The notes: a model not told the origin generated them from the letters alone. DNA of 54,245 bases from Streptomyces ureilyticus (GCF_011045025.1 NZ_JAAKZX010000043.1:1-54245); one strand, 5' to 3'. Positions 41,394 to 50,457 are shown, counted from the stretch's first letter. Numbers and translations are program-made.

Positions 41394-41641
41394 GCCCGAT
41401 GAACCGCAGGGAGGGCGCCGTCCGCCGCCTCCTGGAGGACGCGCCGCCCTCCGTACCGCCCAACCTGCACGCGGACGTCGTGCGGCGCGGCAGGCGCATG
41501 CTGCGCCGTCAGAGGGCGGCCCGGCGGCTGCTGTGGCTGCTGCTGTTCGCGGCCGCCGTGGCCTTCCTGGTGTGGGCGTCGATGGCCCGGCCGTGGGTGG
41601 AGCCGCCGTCAGAGGTGACTCCACCGCTCACCGGCTGGTAG
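41390..41641 (+). CDS. Small membrane protein coupled to the sigma factor (possible anti-sigma)
   Basis: 83 residues. A basic N-terminal half (LHADVVRRGRRMLRRQRAAR) is followed by one membrane span (LLWLLLFAAAVAFLVWASMA) and a short external Pro-rich tail. It is too short for a standard zinc anti-sigma domain and has no HxxxCxxC. Because its ATG overlaps the sigma stop, the two are made together, so a role in holding or tuning the sigma factor is inferred only from position. Confidence 0.8.
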   Translation: MSPMNRREGAVRRLLEDAPPSVPPNLHADVVRRGRRMLRRQRAARRLLWLLLFAAAVAFLVWASMARPWVEPPSEVTPPLTGW

Positions 41642-41683
41642 CCGCCACCGGCCGGGCTGCCGGCAGCCCAAGCCGAAAGGCAC

Positions 41684-42838
41684 TCAGCCCAGGGCCTGTG
41701 CGAGGTCCTGAAGGAGGTCGTCGACGTTTTCGATGCCTACGGAGAGGCGTACGAGATCGGCGGGCACCTCGAGTGCCGAGCCTGCCGCGGACGCGTGCGT
41801 CATACGCCCCGGATGCTCGATCAGGGACTCGACGCCGCCCAGGGACTCCCCCAGGGTGAACACCTTGGCGCGGTTGCACACCTCCACGGCCGCCTCCTCG
41901 CCGCCCGCGACCTGGAAGGAGACCATGCCGCCGAACGCCTTCATCTGCTTGGCGGCGACCTCGTGACCGGGGTGCTCCGCAAGGCCCGGGTACAGAACAC
42001 GCGTCACGCGCGCGTGCCTGCTGAGCATCTCGGCGACCTGGGCGGCGTTCTCGCTGTGCCGGTCCATCCGTACGGCGAGCGTCTTGATGCCGCGCAGCAC
42101 CAGCCAGGAGTCGAAGGGGCCCGCGACCGCGCCCATCGCGTTCTGGTGGTACGCCAGTTCCTTGCCGAGCCCCTCGTCGTTCACGACGAGCGCGCCGCCC
42201 ACGACGTCCGAGTGGCCGCCCATGTACTTGGTCAGCGAGTGCACCACGAGGTCCGCGCCGAGCGCGAGCGGCTGCTGGAGGTAGGGGCTGGCGAAGGTGT
42301 TGTCGACGACCAGCCTGGCGCCCGCGTCGCGCGCGATCTGGGCGACCGCGGCGATGTCGGTGATGCCGAGGAGCGGATTGGACGGCGTCTCCACCCAGAC
42401 GATCTTGGTCTTGGGGGTGACGGCGGCCCGTACGGCGGCGGGATCACTGGTGTCGGCGACCGACCATTCCACCCCCCACCGGGAGACGACCTTCGCGAAG
42501 AGGCGGAACGTACCGCCGTACGCGTCGTTGGGGATGACCACGTGGTCGCCGGGGCTGAGCAGCGTACGCAACAGGCAGTCCTCGGCCGCCAGTCCGGACG
42601 CGAACGCGAGTCCGCGGCGACCGCCCTCCAGGGCGGCGAGGTTCTCCTCCAGGGCGGTCCTGGTCGGATTGGCGCTGCGGCTGTACTCGTAGCCGCCGCG
42701 CAGCCCGCCGACGCCGTCCTGCTTGTAAGTCGAGACCTGGTAGATCGGCGGGACGACCGCGCCGGTGAGGGGATCCGCGGTGTTCCCCGCGTGGATCGCC
42801 ACGGTTTCGAAGTGCTGGCTGATGTGCCTGTCGCTCAT
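41684..42838 (-). CDS. metB: Cystathionine gamma-synthase / PLP trans-sulfuration enzyme
   Basis: 384 residues of the Cys/Met metabolism PLP family. Motifs include GYEYSRSANPTRTALEENLAALE-like (seen as YEYSRSANPTRTALE), IVWVETPSNPLL, VVDNTFASPYLQQPL and the Schiff-base lysine in HSLTKYMGGHSDVVGG. It would join O-acyl-homoserine to cysteine, or as a gamma-lyase split cystathionine; the family often cannot be told apart by sequence. ATG at 42838 begins MSDRHISQHFETVAIHAG. Convergent with the sigma pair. Confidence 0.9.
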   Translation of the reverse strand: MSDRHISQHFETVAIHAGNTADPLTGAVVPPIYQVSTYKQDGVGGLRGGYEYSRSANPTRTALEENLAALEGGRRGLAFASGLAAEDCLLRTLLSPGDHVVIPNDAYGGTFRLFAKVVSRWGVEWSVADTSDPAAVRAAVTPKTKIVWVETPSNPLLGITDIAAVAQIARDAGARLVVDNTFASPYLQQPLALGADLVVHSLTKYMGGHSDVVGGALVVNDEGLGKELAYHQNAMGAVAGPFDSWLVLRGIKTLAVRMDRHSENAAQVAEMLSRHARVTRVLYPGLAEHPGHEVAAKQMKAFGGMVSFQVAGGEEAAVEVCNRAKVFTLGESLGGVESLIEHPGRMTHASAAGSALEVPADLVRLSVGIENVDDLLQDLAQALG

Positions 42839-42980
42839 GGGCACCGAGGGTAATGCGCTTGTGCTGATCGTGACGGATGGAGACCGTGGCAGGGCGGGGA
42901 CGGCGGTGCGAGAGACGGTTTTCCACAGGAACTGCCGACCAGGTTGGCCAATTGTCGGACCCGTCTGGTTCGCTTGAGAC

Positions 42981-44102
42981 ATGGAGATTCTCTGGGTCCT
43001 GATGGCGCTGGTCATGATGGGCTTCGTCCTCGGGCCGATCTTGATGCGCAGGCGTGCCGGTGGTATCCAGCAGGTCGCTCCCGGCGACCCGGACGCGGCC
43101 GATCCGGCGAACTACGGCTTCCTGCGCCAGGAGGAGCTGGACATCCGTATGCCCGGCCCCGATCCGGACCTGCTGGAGGTCCTGGACCTGGTGCAGCGCA
43201 GCCAGGACTACCGGGGAGCGTCGCAGCTCCTCGCCGGTACGGAGATGGACGGCGAGCTGCGCTGGCAGCGCGTGCAGGCCTTCGCGGGCGCCGCGTCGCT
43301 GGAGCTGCACCAGCGCCCCGGCGGGGTCAGCGAGAGCCCCGGCGGGCAGTGGCTGCGGGTCTGGCGGACCGAGAAGCCCAAGGACGCGGGCGGCGCGGCC
43401 GTGCATGCGGAGTTCCTGGTGCAGCAGGCGTGGCGTACGTCGACACCGGGCACGGACGAGTTCCGGATCATCATGGAGGAGGCGAAGTCGGCCTGCGAAG
43501 AGGCGGCGCTGCTCTCCCCCGGTGACCCGATCCCGTACATCATCGAGCTCTCCGTGGCACGCGGACTGGCGTATCCACAAGCCGAGTTCGAGAAGGTCTG
43601 GCTGAAGATCCTCGACCGCGCCCCCGCGCACATGGGCGCGCATCTTGCGGCGCTGCACTACTGGTGCGAGAAGTGGCACGGCTCGCGCGAGACGGCGTAC
43701 GCCTTCGCGGAAGCCGCTGCGGCACGCGCCCCGCAGGGTTCGCTGCTCGCGGCGATGCCCCTCTTCGCGGTCTTCGAGCATCTGCCGGAGGTCAACCTCG
43801 TCCAGGGCTTCTACCAGAGCGAGGTCGTCACGAAGGCGGTACACGGCGCGCTCTACGCGGTGCACGAGGCCCGACCGGACGACCCGATGCTCGCCCACGT
43901 ACGCCATCTCCTGGTGTTCTTCCTGGTACGCGGCGAGCGCTGGGCCGAGGCCATGAACCAGCTCGTGCATGTCGACGGCCACGTAGGGGCGCTGCCGTGG
44001 ACGCTGACGCCGGACCCGGCGGCGGACTACGCGGTGTACCGGGCGCTGGCGGTCGCGGGATACGAGGCGAACGGAGGGAACCCGGCGACGCTGCCGCGCT
44101 GA
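42981..44102 (+). CDS. Membrane-anchored hypothetical protein with helical repeats
   Basis: 373 residues, conserved-looking but not assigned to a known family by me. The N-terminus is a signal anchor (MEILWVLMALVMMGFVLGPI), followed by a cytosolic or external helical domain with TPR-like spacing (LDLVQRSQDYRGASQLLAG; WLKILDRAPAHMGAHLAALH; FAEAAAARAPQGSLLAAMPL). Tryptophans and a YWCEKWHG segment are distinctive. The palindrome TTGGCCAA lies 30 bp upstream. Divergent from metB. Confidence 0.8.
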   Translation: MEILWVLMALVMMGFVLGPILMRRRAGGIQQVAPGDPDAADPANYGFLRQEELDIRMPGPDPDLLEVLDLVQRSQDYRGASQLLAGTEMDGELRWQRVQAFAGAASLELHQRPGGVSESPGGQWLRVWRTEKPKDAGGAAVHAEFLVQQAWRTSTPGTDEFRIIMEEAKSACEEAALLSPGDPIPYIIELSVARGLAYPQAEFEKVWLKILDRAPAHMGAHLAALHYWCEKWHGSRETAYAFAEAAAARAPQGSLLAAMPLFAVFEHLPEVNLVQGFYQSEVVTKAVHGALYAVHEARPDDPMLAHVRHLLVFFLVRGERWAEAMNQLVHVDGHVGALPWTLTPDPAADYAVYRALAVAGYEANGGNPATLPR

Positions 44103-44148
44103 CGGCGGCACCCTTCGTCCGTAGCGGGTACCGCCCGGTTCCTCAAGC

Positions 44149-44200
44149 GCGGCCCGGCTGCGGAGCCTCGCCCAGTCGGCCTCCGCCTTCGCCGGGCCGC
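44149..44200. terminator. Imperfect bidirectional hairpin
   Basis: GCGGCCCGGC (44149-44158) pairs with GCCGGGCCGC (44191-44200), and inside it GCGGAG pairs with CTCCGC. It lies between the 373-residue protein and convergent msrA and can end both transcripts. Confidence 0.6.
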
Positions 44201-44207
44201 TTCGCGG

Positions 44208-44720
44208 TCAGCCCTCCGCGCGGGCGGGCAGCCGCCATCCCGGGCGCGGGAAATGGCAGGTGTAGCCGTCCGGGTAACGCTGCAGGTAGTCCTGATGCTC
44301 GGGCTCGGCCTCCCAGAAGGGGCCGACCGGCTCCACCTCGGTGACGACCTTGCCCGGCCACAGTCCGGACGCGTCCACATCCGCGATCGTTTCCTCGGCG
44401 ATCCGCTTCTGCTCGTCATCCACGTAGTAGATCGCCGAGCGGTAGCTGAGGCCGATGTCGTTGCCCTGGCGGTTCTTGGTGCTCGGGTCGTGGATCTGGA
44501 AGAAGAACTCCAGGAGCGCGCGGAAATCGGTCCTCGCGGGGTCGAAAAGGATCTCAATGGCCTCCGCGTGGGTGCCATGGTTCCGGTACGTCGCGTTCGG
44601 CACGTCCCCGCCGGTGTATCCGACGCGGGTCGCCGTCACGCCCGGGAGCCGGCGGATCAGGTCCTCCATCCCCCAGAAGCATCCGCCCGCCAGCACGGCC
44701 CTCTGCGTCTGCGCAGCCAT
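44208..44720 (-). CDS. msrA: Peptide-methionine (S)-S-oxide reductase
   Basis: 170 residues. The catalytic motif GGCFWGMED is at the N-terminus; GYTGG, NHGTHAEAIEI-like (NHGTHAEAIE), FFQIHDPSTKNRQGNDIG and YRSAI are all characteristic. It reduces methionine-S-sulfoxide in proteins using thioredoxin. The ATG at 44720 has a strong GGGAGGGG box; earlier in-frame starts have none. Confidence 0.95.
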   Translation of the reverse strand: MAAQTQRAVLAGGCFWGMEDLIRRLPGVTATRVGYTGGDVPNATYRNHGTHAEAIEILFDPARTDFRALLEFFFQIHDPSTKNRQGNDIGLSYRSAIYYVDDEQKRIAEETIADVDASGLWPGKVVTEVEPVGPFWEAEPEHQDYLQRYPDGYTCHFPRPGWRLPARAEG

Positions 44721-44962
44721 TACGGCCCCTCCCATATCTGTCAGTTCGGTCACGCGAGCCCATCGGCTCGCACACCGTCGGCATCCCATGCCTACTTCGC
44801 TCAACGCGCGAGGGTTCCAGGCGATTCCGTGCCCGCCCAACCGGCCCTGCGGTCGCCGCTCGCCGCGAGGCACGCACCGGCGTCCCTACCCGGCCGCCGC
44901 CGAGGGTGTACACACAGTGGGCAGCGATGCCGGTGTGACTTGAGTACCCATAGGGTGCATCC

Positions 44963-46075
44963 GTGACTGCCACGTTGAGTTCAACAAAAACCCGCGCCGC
45001 ACTCCGCACGTCAGCGCGGGCCTCCGCGGAGTTGCTGCTCATACTCCTGATGCTCGCGGTGACTTTGTGGATTCTGGGCCGGATGTGGGCGGTCGTCTGG
45101 CCGCTCGTGGTCGGCCTGCTTCTGACCACACTGACCTGGCCACCGACCCGTTTCCTGCTTCGGCGCGGGTGGAAACCCGCCCTCGCCGCATCGGTCGTGA
45201 CGGTGCTGTTCCTCCTGGTCGGCACGGGCGTCGTGGCACTGATCGCGGTACCAGTGGCATCCCAGTCCGGCGAGCTGACCGACGGCGTGGTCGAAGGCAT
45301 CCAGAAGTTGCGCGAGTGGGCCGCCGGGCCGCCGTTGAACATCGGGGACGCCGAGATCAACAAGGCCTTCGACACCGCGGTCGCCCGGGCTCAGGACGGC
45401 CTCGGCAGCATGGTCGGTACGGTCGTCACGGGAGTGAGCACCGTGGTGAGCGGCTTGGTCACCGCCGTCCTGGCCCTCTTCCTGATGTTCTTCTTCCTCA
45501 AGGACGGTCCACGGTTCCTGCCGTGGCTCGCCCGTCAGCTGCCCGGTCGGCTCGCGACCGATGTCCCGACCGTGGCCGCGCGAGGCTGGGACACCCTGGG
45601 AACGTTCGTACGCTCCCAGGCGGCTGTCGGCCTGCTCGACGCCGTCCTGATCGGCCTGGGCCTGTGGGTTTTGGGAGTACCGCTGGTGCTCCCGCTGGCG
45701 GTGCTGACCTTCGTCTCCGCGTTCGTGCCGATCATTGGTGCCCTGTTCGCCGGTCTCGTCGCGGTTCTTATCGCGCTGGTCTCCAACGGCCTGACGGACG
45801 CGCTGATCGTGCTGGCCATCATCGTCGTGGTGCAGCAGCTCGAGGGCAACGTGTTCCAGCCCATGATCCAAAGTCGTGGGCTCGGCCTCCATGCGGCAGT
45901 GGTGCTGCTGGCGGTGACGTTGGGCGGCAGTCTGGCCGGCATCGTGGGCAGTCTGCTCGCCGTACCGATCGCCGCGCTGATCGCGGTGGTCTGGAACTAT
46001 GTGCGCGAGCAGCTCCGCGAACCATCACATCCGGGGACCGACGAGTCGGACGCCGGCGCTGCCGTCCCCTCCTAG
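44963..46075 (+). CDS. AI-2E family (PerM/YdiK-type) transporter
   Basis: 370 residues with about eight membrane spans. Conserved parts are the central FLMFFFLKDGPRFLPWLARQLP loop seen as FFFLKDGPRFLPWLARQLP, the FVSAFVPIIGALFAGL segment and the late VVQQLEGNVFQPMIQSRGL, all typical of the family (PF01594). Members export small molecules or ions; despite the name, autoinducer-2 export is shown for few. GTG start; TAGGGT eight bases upstream and no RBS suggest a leaderless message. A short disordered tail ends the protein. Confidence 0.9.
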   Translation: MTATLSSTKTRAALRTSARASAELLLILLMLAVTLWILGRMWAVVWPLVVGLLLTTLTWPPTRFLLRRGWKPALAASVVTVLFLLVGTGVVALIAVPVASQSGELTDGVVEGIQKLREWAAGPPLNIGDAEINKAFDTAVARAQDGLGSMVGTVVTGVSTVVSGLVTAVLALFLMFFFLKDGPRFLPWLARQLPGRLATDVPTVAARGWDTLGTFVRSQAAVGLLDAVLIGLGLWVLGVPLVLPLAVLTFVSAFVPIIGALFAGLVAVLIALVSNGLTDALIVLAIIVVVQQLEGNVFQPMIQSRGLGLHAAVVLLAVTLGGSLAGIVGSLLAVPIAALIAVVWNYVREQLREPSHPGTDESDAGAAVPS

Positions 46076-46225
46076 GGCTACGCGGCAGTGCGCCCCGCGT
46101 CAGACGAGACATGATGCAGGCGTATGGCATTCCGCGGAGAGGACCGATCGGCCCATACCCGTACGACCCCGGGTAAAGGCTCAACGACCAATACTGACCG
46201 GCCTGTTGCAAGTAACGTCGTCGGT

Positions 46226-46411
46226 ATGAGCGATGAAATCCGTATAGACCGCGCCCCCGCTCCCGAGGGGGGCATCCAGATCACGGTCAGTCTTTCTCCC
46301 ATGGTTCTGGCGAAACTCCAAACAGAGAACTCCTGGACGGAAGCGATCAGTGAAGGCCAGGTCACCGGCGACGGACCGGCCATCAGCCAGATCGAGTTCA
46401 GGGTTTCATAA
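46226..46411 (+). CDS. Small hypothetical protein
   Basis: 61 residues, no family recognised. It is an acidic, soluble peptide (MSDEIRIDRAPAPEGGIQIT and a C-terminal ISQIEFRVS) with no membrane span or cysteines. The ATG is preceded by TAACGT at seven bases and no RBS, which suggests a leaderless message. The in-frame frame extends upstream to 46124 but that part has poor codon bias. Probably real because of its coding-like GC3 and promoter spacing; function unknown. Confidence 0.55.
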   Translation: MSDEIRIDRAPAPEGGIQITVSLSPMVLAKLQTENSWTEAISEGQVTGDGPAISQIEFRVS

Positions 46412-46478
46412 GCCTCGCTGCGTGCCGCTGAGCGGGAAGCCGAGGCAGTTGTCGGAGCCTGGTGCTTTGATGGGTGTC

Positions 46479-46943
46479 ATGACCAGTAGAAGCGTGGTCG
46501 TGGAGCGGCGCATCGGCGCAGGCCAGAGACGTGTGTGGGAAGCCCTGACCGACCTGGAGGGCATGGATCGCGTACTCAGCAGCGTTTCGAAAGTCGAAGT
46601 CCTCACGGACGGGGCCTTCGACGTCGGCACGCGGTGGCGGGAGACCCGGCGCATGTTCGGCAAGGACGCCACCGAGGAGATGTGGGTGACCGCCAGCGAA
46701 CCACCCGAGCGCTATGTGGTGGAGGCCGAATCGCGTGGCACCCGTTACGTCTCGGAGTGGCTGCTGCGGGCGGACGGCCCGTCGGCGACGACCGTCCGCA
46801 TGACGTTCAGTGCCGTGGCACCAGGCGGCGTCATGGGCCTGCTCGCCAAGATTCTTGGCGGCGTGGGCGCAAGGGCCGTGAGCAGAGCCATCGCGAAGGA
46901 TCTCGACGACGTTGCCTCGTCGGTTGAGGGCCACGACGACTGA
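46479..46943 (+). CDS. SRPBCC (START/polyketide-cyclase-like) family protein
   Basis: 154 residues. The helix-grip fold is visible as VVVERRIGAGQRRVWEALTD, then VGTRWRETRRMFGKDATEEM, YVVEAESRGTRYVSEWLLRA and a C-terminal helix RAVSRAIAKDLDDVASSV. Such proteins bind hydrophobic ligands or catalyse small-molecule conversions. Start at the second ATG (46479); the ATG at 46470 with GGAG 12 bases upstream is equally possible. It ends 18 bp from the convergent kinase gene. Confidence 0.87.
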   Translation: MTSRSVVVERRIGAGQRRVWEALTDLEGMDRVLSSVSKVEVLTDGAFDVGTRWRETRRMFGKDATEEMWVTASEPPERYVVEAESRGTRYVSEWLLRADGPSATTVRMTFSAVAPGGVMGLLAKILGGVGARAVSRAIAKDLDDVASSVEGHDD

Positions 46944-46961
46944 TCCCCCGGGGGCTGCCTC

Positions 46962-49001
46962 TCACCCCCGCGTATAGGTGAGCCGCTCGCCGTTCGCCAG
47001 CACGCGTACGAGTGTCTCACCCTCGCGGCGCAGCGTGGAGGAGCCGCCGAAGTCGCAGGGGCCGGAGGAGTTCGCACGGTCGGCCTCGGGCGGGGCGAAG
47101 CGGATCGGGCGGTTCGCCTCCCCTGTGGAGACCAGGTTCATGTCGGCCTCACAGTGGTTGCCGGAGCCGTCCGAGACCAGTGCGGCGGCCGGGCTTCCCA
47201 CCGGCTTCTGCTCGATGGTCATCCGCTGCGTGCCGCCGCCGTCCAGGGGCCGCTGCCAGGTGCCGAGCACCCCTTCGGGGAGCTTCTCCGGTCCCGCGAT
47301 CCTGTGCAGTTCGGCGGTACGCCCCGCCGCTTCCCAGCGGAGGGAGTCACCGACGCTCCGGGAGAGGACGTGCTCGCCGAGGGCCGAGCAGCGGTCCGCG
47401 GGAACACTGCTGACGACCTTGGTGTCCAGCCGCAGTGACGTACCGCTGCCGTTGCCGCTGGATGGCTTGGCGGTGAGTGTGCCGTCGCTCTTGCACTCGT
47501 AGTTCTTGCCGAGGCTGATGCTGGTGGCGACGATCTCGCCCACCTGCCCCGGCGAGACGGCGAACCGGCGGTACTGACCGGTGGGCTTCCCGTCCCGCTC
47601 GACCGCACCCGCCCAGATGCCGACGAACTCCTTGGGCACGTCGGATGCCGGGCCGCCGTTGTCGCCGGAGCCCGACTCCGAGGAGTCCCCGAAGGGCAAC
47701 GGCACACCCGCGGCCGACGCGCCGAACACGGCGCCCGCCACCACCACGGCGGCGGCGCCCAGCGCGATCGCGGCCCGTCGGCCCCTGCCTGCGCGACGGG
47801 GTCGCGACGACGGATCCGGAGCCGGAGCCGCCTCAGCGGACCGGAGGTCCGGCTTCGGCACAAACTGCGTCCCCCACTCCGACCGTTCCGCCACGGGAGT
47901 CTCTTCCCAGGTCGCGGGGAAACCGGCAGGTGGCGGTGCGGACTCGGCCGATGGCGATGGCGGTACCGGTGCGGGTGCTGGTGCCGACGACGCGGAGGCG
48001 GATGCGGAGGCAGCCGACGCCGACGCCCCCGACGCAGTCGCCCGCGCCGGCGCCCCCGACGCCGGCGTATCCGTGTCGAGCAACTCAACAGCGCTGCGCC
48101 CCAGTTCGGCGATGATCTGGGCGGGCAGCCACGGCGGTGACGCGGTGCCGGTCGCCGCTGGCTGCACCCGTGCGGCCACCTCCTCGGGAGTCGGCCTTGC
48201 CGTCGGTTCCTTGGCGAGGCAGTCGGCGATCAGGCCCCTCAGCGGTTCTTCGATGCCCGTCAGGTCCGGCTCCTCCTGAGCGATCCGGAACATCACGGCA
48301 TGCACACCGCCGGAGCCGCCACCGCCGAACGGGGTTTGCCCGGTCGCCGCGTACGCCAGCACCGCGGCCATGCAGAAGACGTCGGCGGCCGGGCCCACCG
48401 GCTCGTCCCTGATCTGCTCGGGCGACATGAAGGCGGGCGAGCCGACGAGCATGCCCGAGCTGGTCAGGGTCGAGCCGGGCACCGCGTCCAGCGCCCGCGC
48501 GATGCCGAAGTCGATGACGCGGGGGCCGTCGATGGTGACCAGGATGTTGGAGGGCTTGAGGTCCCGGTGGACCAGTCCGGCCCCGTGGATGTCCAGCAGG
48601 GCGCAGGCGAGTCCGTAGGCGAGGGTGCGTACGGAGTGGGCGGGCAGCGGGCCGTGCCCGCGCGGCGAGACGATGTGTTCGAGCGAGGGTCCCGCGATGT
48701 AGCCGGTGGCCACCCACGGTGTTTCGGCCTCGGTGTCCGCGTCGAGGACCGGCGCCGTCCAGCGGTCGCTCACCCTGCGCGCCGCCGCCACCTCCAGCCG
48801 GAAGCGCTCGCGGAACTGAGGTTCGGCTGCCAGCTCCGGCTTGATGAGCTTGACGGCGACCGTGCGCCCGCCCTCCGAGCGGGCCAGGCAGACCCGGCCC
48901 ATGCCGCCGGCACCGAGGTTTCTGAGCAGCCGGTACGGCCCGACTCTGTCGCCGACCCCCACGGGGCCGGCACCGAAGTCGCCCGTCGCCGGCTTCGTCA
49001 T
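46962..49001 (-). CDS. Receptor-type serine/threonine protein kinase with duplicated external domain
   Basis: 679 residues. Kinase domain about 20-275: glycine loop GAGGMGRVCLA, lysine in VAVKLIK, catalytic HRDLKPSN, DFGIA and GSPAFMSPEQ. A Pro/Ala/Ser-rich juxtamembrane region (about 300-430) leads to one span (AIALGAAAVVVAGAVFGASA). The external part (about 460-679) consists of two related halves, each starting with a short G(I/T)W strand and holding a cysteine pair. It lacks PASTA repeats, so it is not a PknB-type cell-wall kinase. GGGGAGAAC precedes the ATG. It would phosphorylate cytoplasmic targets in answer to an external signal. Confidence 0.92.
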   Translation of the reverse strand: MTKPATGDFGAGPVGVGDRVGPYRLLRNLGAGGMGRVCLARSEGGRTVAVKLIKPELAAEPQFRERFRLEVAAARRVSDRWTAPVLDADTEAETPWVATGYIAGPSLEHIVSPRGHGPLPAHSVRTLAYGLACALLDIHGAGLVHRDLKPSNILVTIDGPRVIDFGIARALDAVPGSTLTSSGMLVGSPAFMSPEQIRDEPVGPAADVFCMAAVLAYAATGQTPFGGGGSGGVHAVMFRIAQEEPDLTGIEEPLRGLIADCLAKEPTARPTPEEVAARVQPAATGTASPPWLPAQIIAELGRSAVELLDTDTPASGAPARATASGASASAASASASASSAPAPAPVPPSPSAESAPPPAGFPATWEETPVAERSEWGTQFVPKPDLRSAEAAPAPDPSSRPRRAGRGRRAAIALGAAAVVVAGAVFGASAAGVPLPFGDSSESGSGDNGGPASDVPKEFVGIWAGAVERDGKPTGQYRRFAVSPGQVGEIVATSISLGKNYECKSDGTLTAKPSSGNGSGTSLRLDTKVVSSVPADRCSALGEHVLSRSVGDSLRWEAAGRTAELHRIAGPEKLPEGVLGTWQRPLDGGGTQRMTIEQKPVGSPAAALVSDGSGNHCEADMNLVSTGEANRPIRFAPPEADRANSSGPCDFGGSSTLRREGETLVRVLANGERLTYTRG

Positions 49002-49148
49002 CTGGCTGTTCTCCCCTCGGTCGGCGCTCCACCCCACTCTCCCCCACGAAGGTCACGAGTCGGCTGCGTATGAGCGTCCGCTTGACGTGAACAGACGCTA
49101 CCTGGCTTCGAGTTGTAGATCGCGGGTTACCGGGAGGGAAGACCGAAA

Positions 49149-49182
49149 GGCGGCCGACACGGTTGAACCCGCGTCGGCCGCC
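49149..49182 (-). terminator. Terminator after the alcohol dehydrogenase gene
   Basis: GGCGGCCGAC pairs with GTCGGCCGCC, extended by CGG/CCG across one mismatch, with a six-base loop and TTTC on the exit side. It lies 47 bp after the dehydrogenase stop and insulates the kinase gene. Confidence 0.8.
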
Positions 49183-49228
49183 CCGACCGTGACCTGCGAC
49201 ACGAGGTCGCGGCCGCCCTTCGACCTAC

Positions 49229-50272
49229 TCAGATCGTCGCGGTGTCGATCACGAACCGGTACCGCACATCGCTGCTCTGCACTCGCTCGTACGCCTCGTT
49301 GATCTCGGACGCGCCGATCAGCTCGATCTCCGCGCCGATGCCGTGCTCGGCGCAGAAGTCCAGCATCTCCTGGGTCTCCTGGATGCCGCCGATGGCGGAG
49401 CCGGCGAGGGTCTTGCGGCCCATGAGCAACGAGAAGAGGTTGACGGAGACCGGCTCCTCGGGAGCGCCGACGTTCGCCAGGGCGCCGTCCGTGCGCAGCA
49501 GGGACAGGAACGCGTCGAAGTCGAGCGGGGCCGAGACCGTCGAGACGATGAGGTCGAAGGTGCCGGCCAGCTCCTGGAAGGTCTTCGGGTCGCTGGTGGC
49601 GTAGTAGTGGTCGGCGCCCAGCTTCAGGCCGTCCTCCTGCTTGCGCAGGGACTGCGAGAGGACCGTGACCTCCGCGCCGAGGGCGTGCGCGAGCTTGACG
49701 GCCATGTGGCCGAGTCCGCCCATACCGACGACGGCGACCTTCTTGCCCGGGCCCGCGTTCCAGTGCTTCAGGGGCGAGTACGTGGTGATGCCGGCGCAGA
49801 GCAGCGGCGCGGCCACGTCGAGGGACAGGCCGTCGGGGATGCGGACGACGTAGTTCTCGTCGACGACGATCTTCTCGGCGTAGCCGCCGAGGGTGGGCTC
49901 GCCGTCCTTGTCGAGGGCGTTGTACGTGCCGATCATGCCGCCGCCGGTGCAGTACTGCTCCTGGCCGGCCTTGCAGTTGTCGCACTCACGGCAGGAGTCG
50001 ACCATGCAGCCGACGCCCACGCGGTCGCCGACCTTGTACTTGGTCACGCCGGGGCCGACCTCGGATACGACGCCCGCGATCTCGTGGCCCGGGACCATCG
50101 GGAAGATCGCCTCGCCCCAGCCCTCCTGCACCTGGTGGATGTCGGAGTGACAGATTCCGGCGAACTTGATGTCGATCAGCACATCGAACTCGCGGACCGC
50201 GCGGCGCTCGATGGTGGTGCGCTCCAGCGGAGCCTTGGCGGCGGGTGCGGCGTATGCGGCAACAGTGGTCAT
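49229..50272 (-). CDS. Zinc-dependent NAD(P) alcohol dehydrogenase (YahK/CAD type)
   Basis: 347 residues. Catalytic zinc ligands are in AGICHSDIHQ (Cys) and VPGHEIAG (His, Glu), with a structural zinc lobe of four cysteines in CRECDNCKAGQEQYC. The Rossmann motif VVGMGGLGHMAVKLAHALGA and a following SQSLRK rather than an Asp suggest NADP preference. It reduces aldehydes to alcohols in the cytoplasm. AGGAG precedes the ATG. Divergent from an XRE regulator with a palindrome between them, so likely under its control. Confidence 0.93.
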   Translation of the reverse strand: MTTVAAYAAPAAKAPLERTTIERRAVREFDVLIDIKFAGICHSDIHQVQEGWGEAIFPMVPGHEIAGVVSEVGPGVTKYKVGDRVGVGCMVDSCRECDNCKAGQEQYCTGGGMIGTYNALDKDGEPTLGGYAEKIVVDENYVVRIPDGLSLDVAAPLLCAGITTYSPLKHWNAGPGKKVAVVGMGGLGHMAVKLAHALGAEVTVLSQSLRKQEDGLKLGADHYYATSDPKTFQELAGTFDLIVSTVSAPLDFDAFLSLLRTDGALANVGAPEEPVSVNLFSLLMGRKTLAGSAIGGIQETQEMLDFCAEHGIGAEIELIGASEINEAYERVQSSDVRYRFVIDTATI

Positions 50273-50379
50273 GCCGGGGTTCTCCTAGCGAGGGTTCTGT
50301 GCCCGGCTGCCTTCTTTCCGTCCGGGCACGGCGTCCAGCCTGCCGGAGCTCCCAGCGTTTACCCAGGTCACGGCTTTAC

Positions 50380-50398
50380 GTAGGTTCGCTGGTCCTAC
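50380..50398. promoter_or_regulatory. Inverted repeat between the dehydrogenase and XRE regulator genes
   Basis: GTAGGTTC and GGTCCTAC are arms of a 19-bp imperfect palindrome (six of eight positions match). It sits 108 bp before the dehydrogenase start and 60 bp before the regulator start, a natural place for a shared operator. Confidence 0.5.
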
Positions 50399-50457
50399 TA
50401 CTGGCCGGGGCAGGCTCGTGTGCGTACGACCGGGCGTCGACCGTGAATACTGGACGC

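Noticed and set aside
41654..41669. GGGCTGCCGGCAGCCC palindrome between the sigma pair and metB
   Set aside because: It is a short self-complementary string with no loop. It may add to termination between convergent genes but is too weak to list as a terminator.
46124..46225. Upstream extension of the 61-residue protein
   Set aside because: The added 34 codons have poor codon bias and cross the probable promoter; no RBS precedes the upstream ATG.
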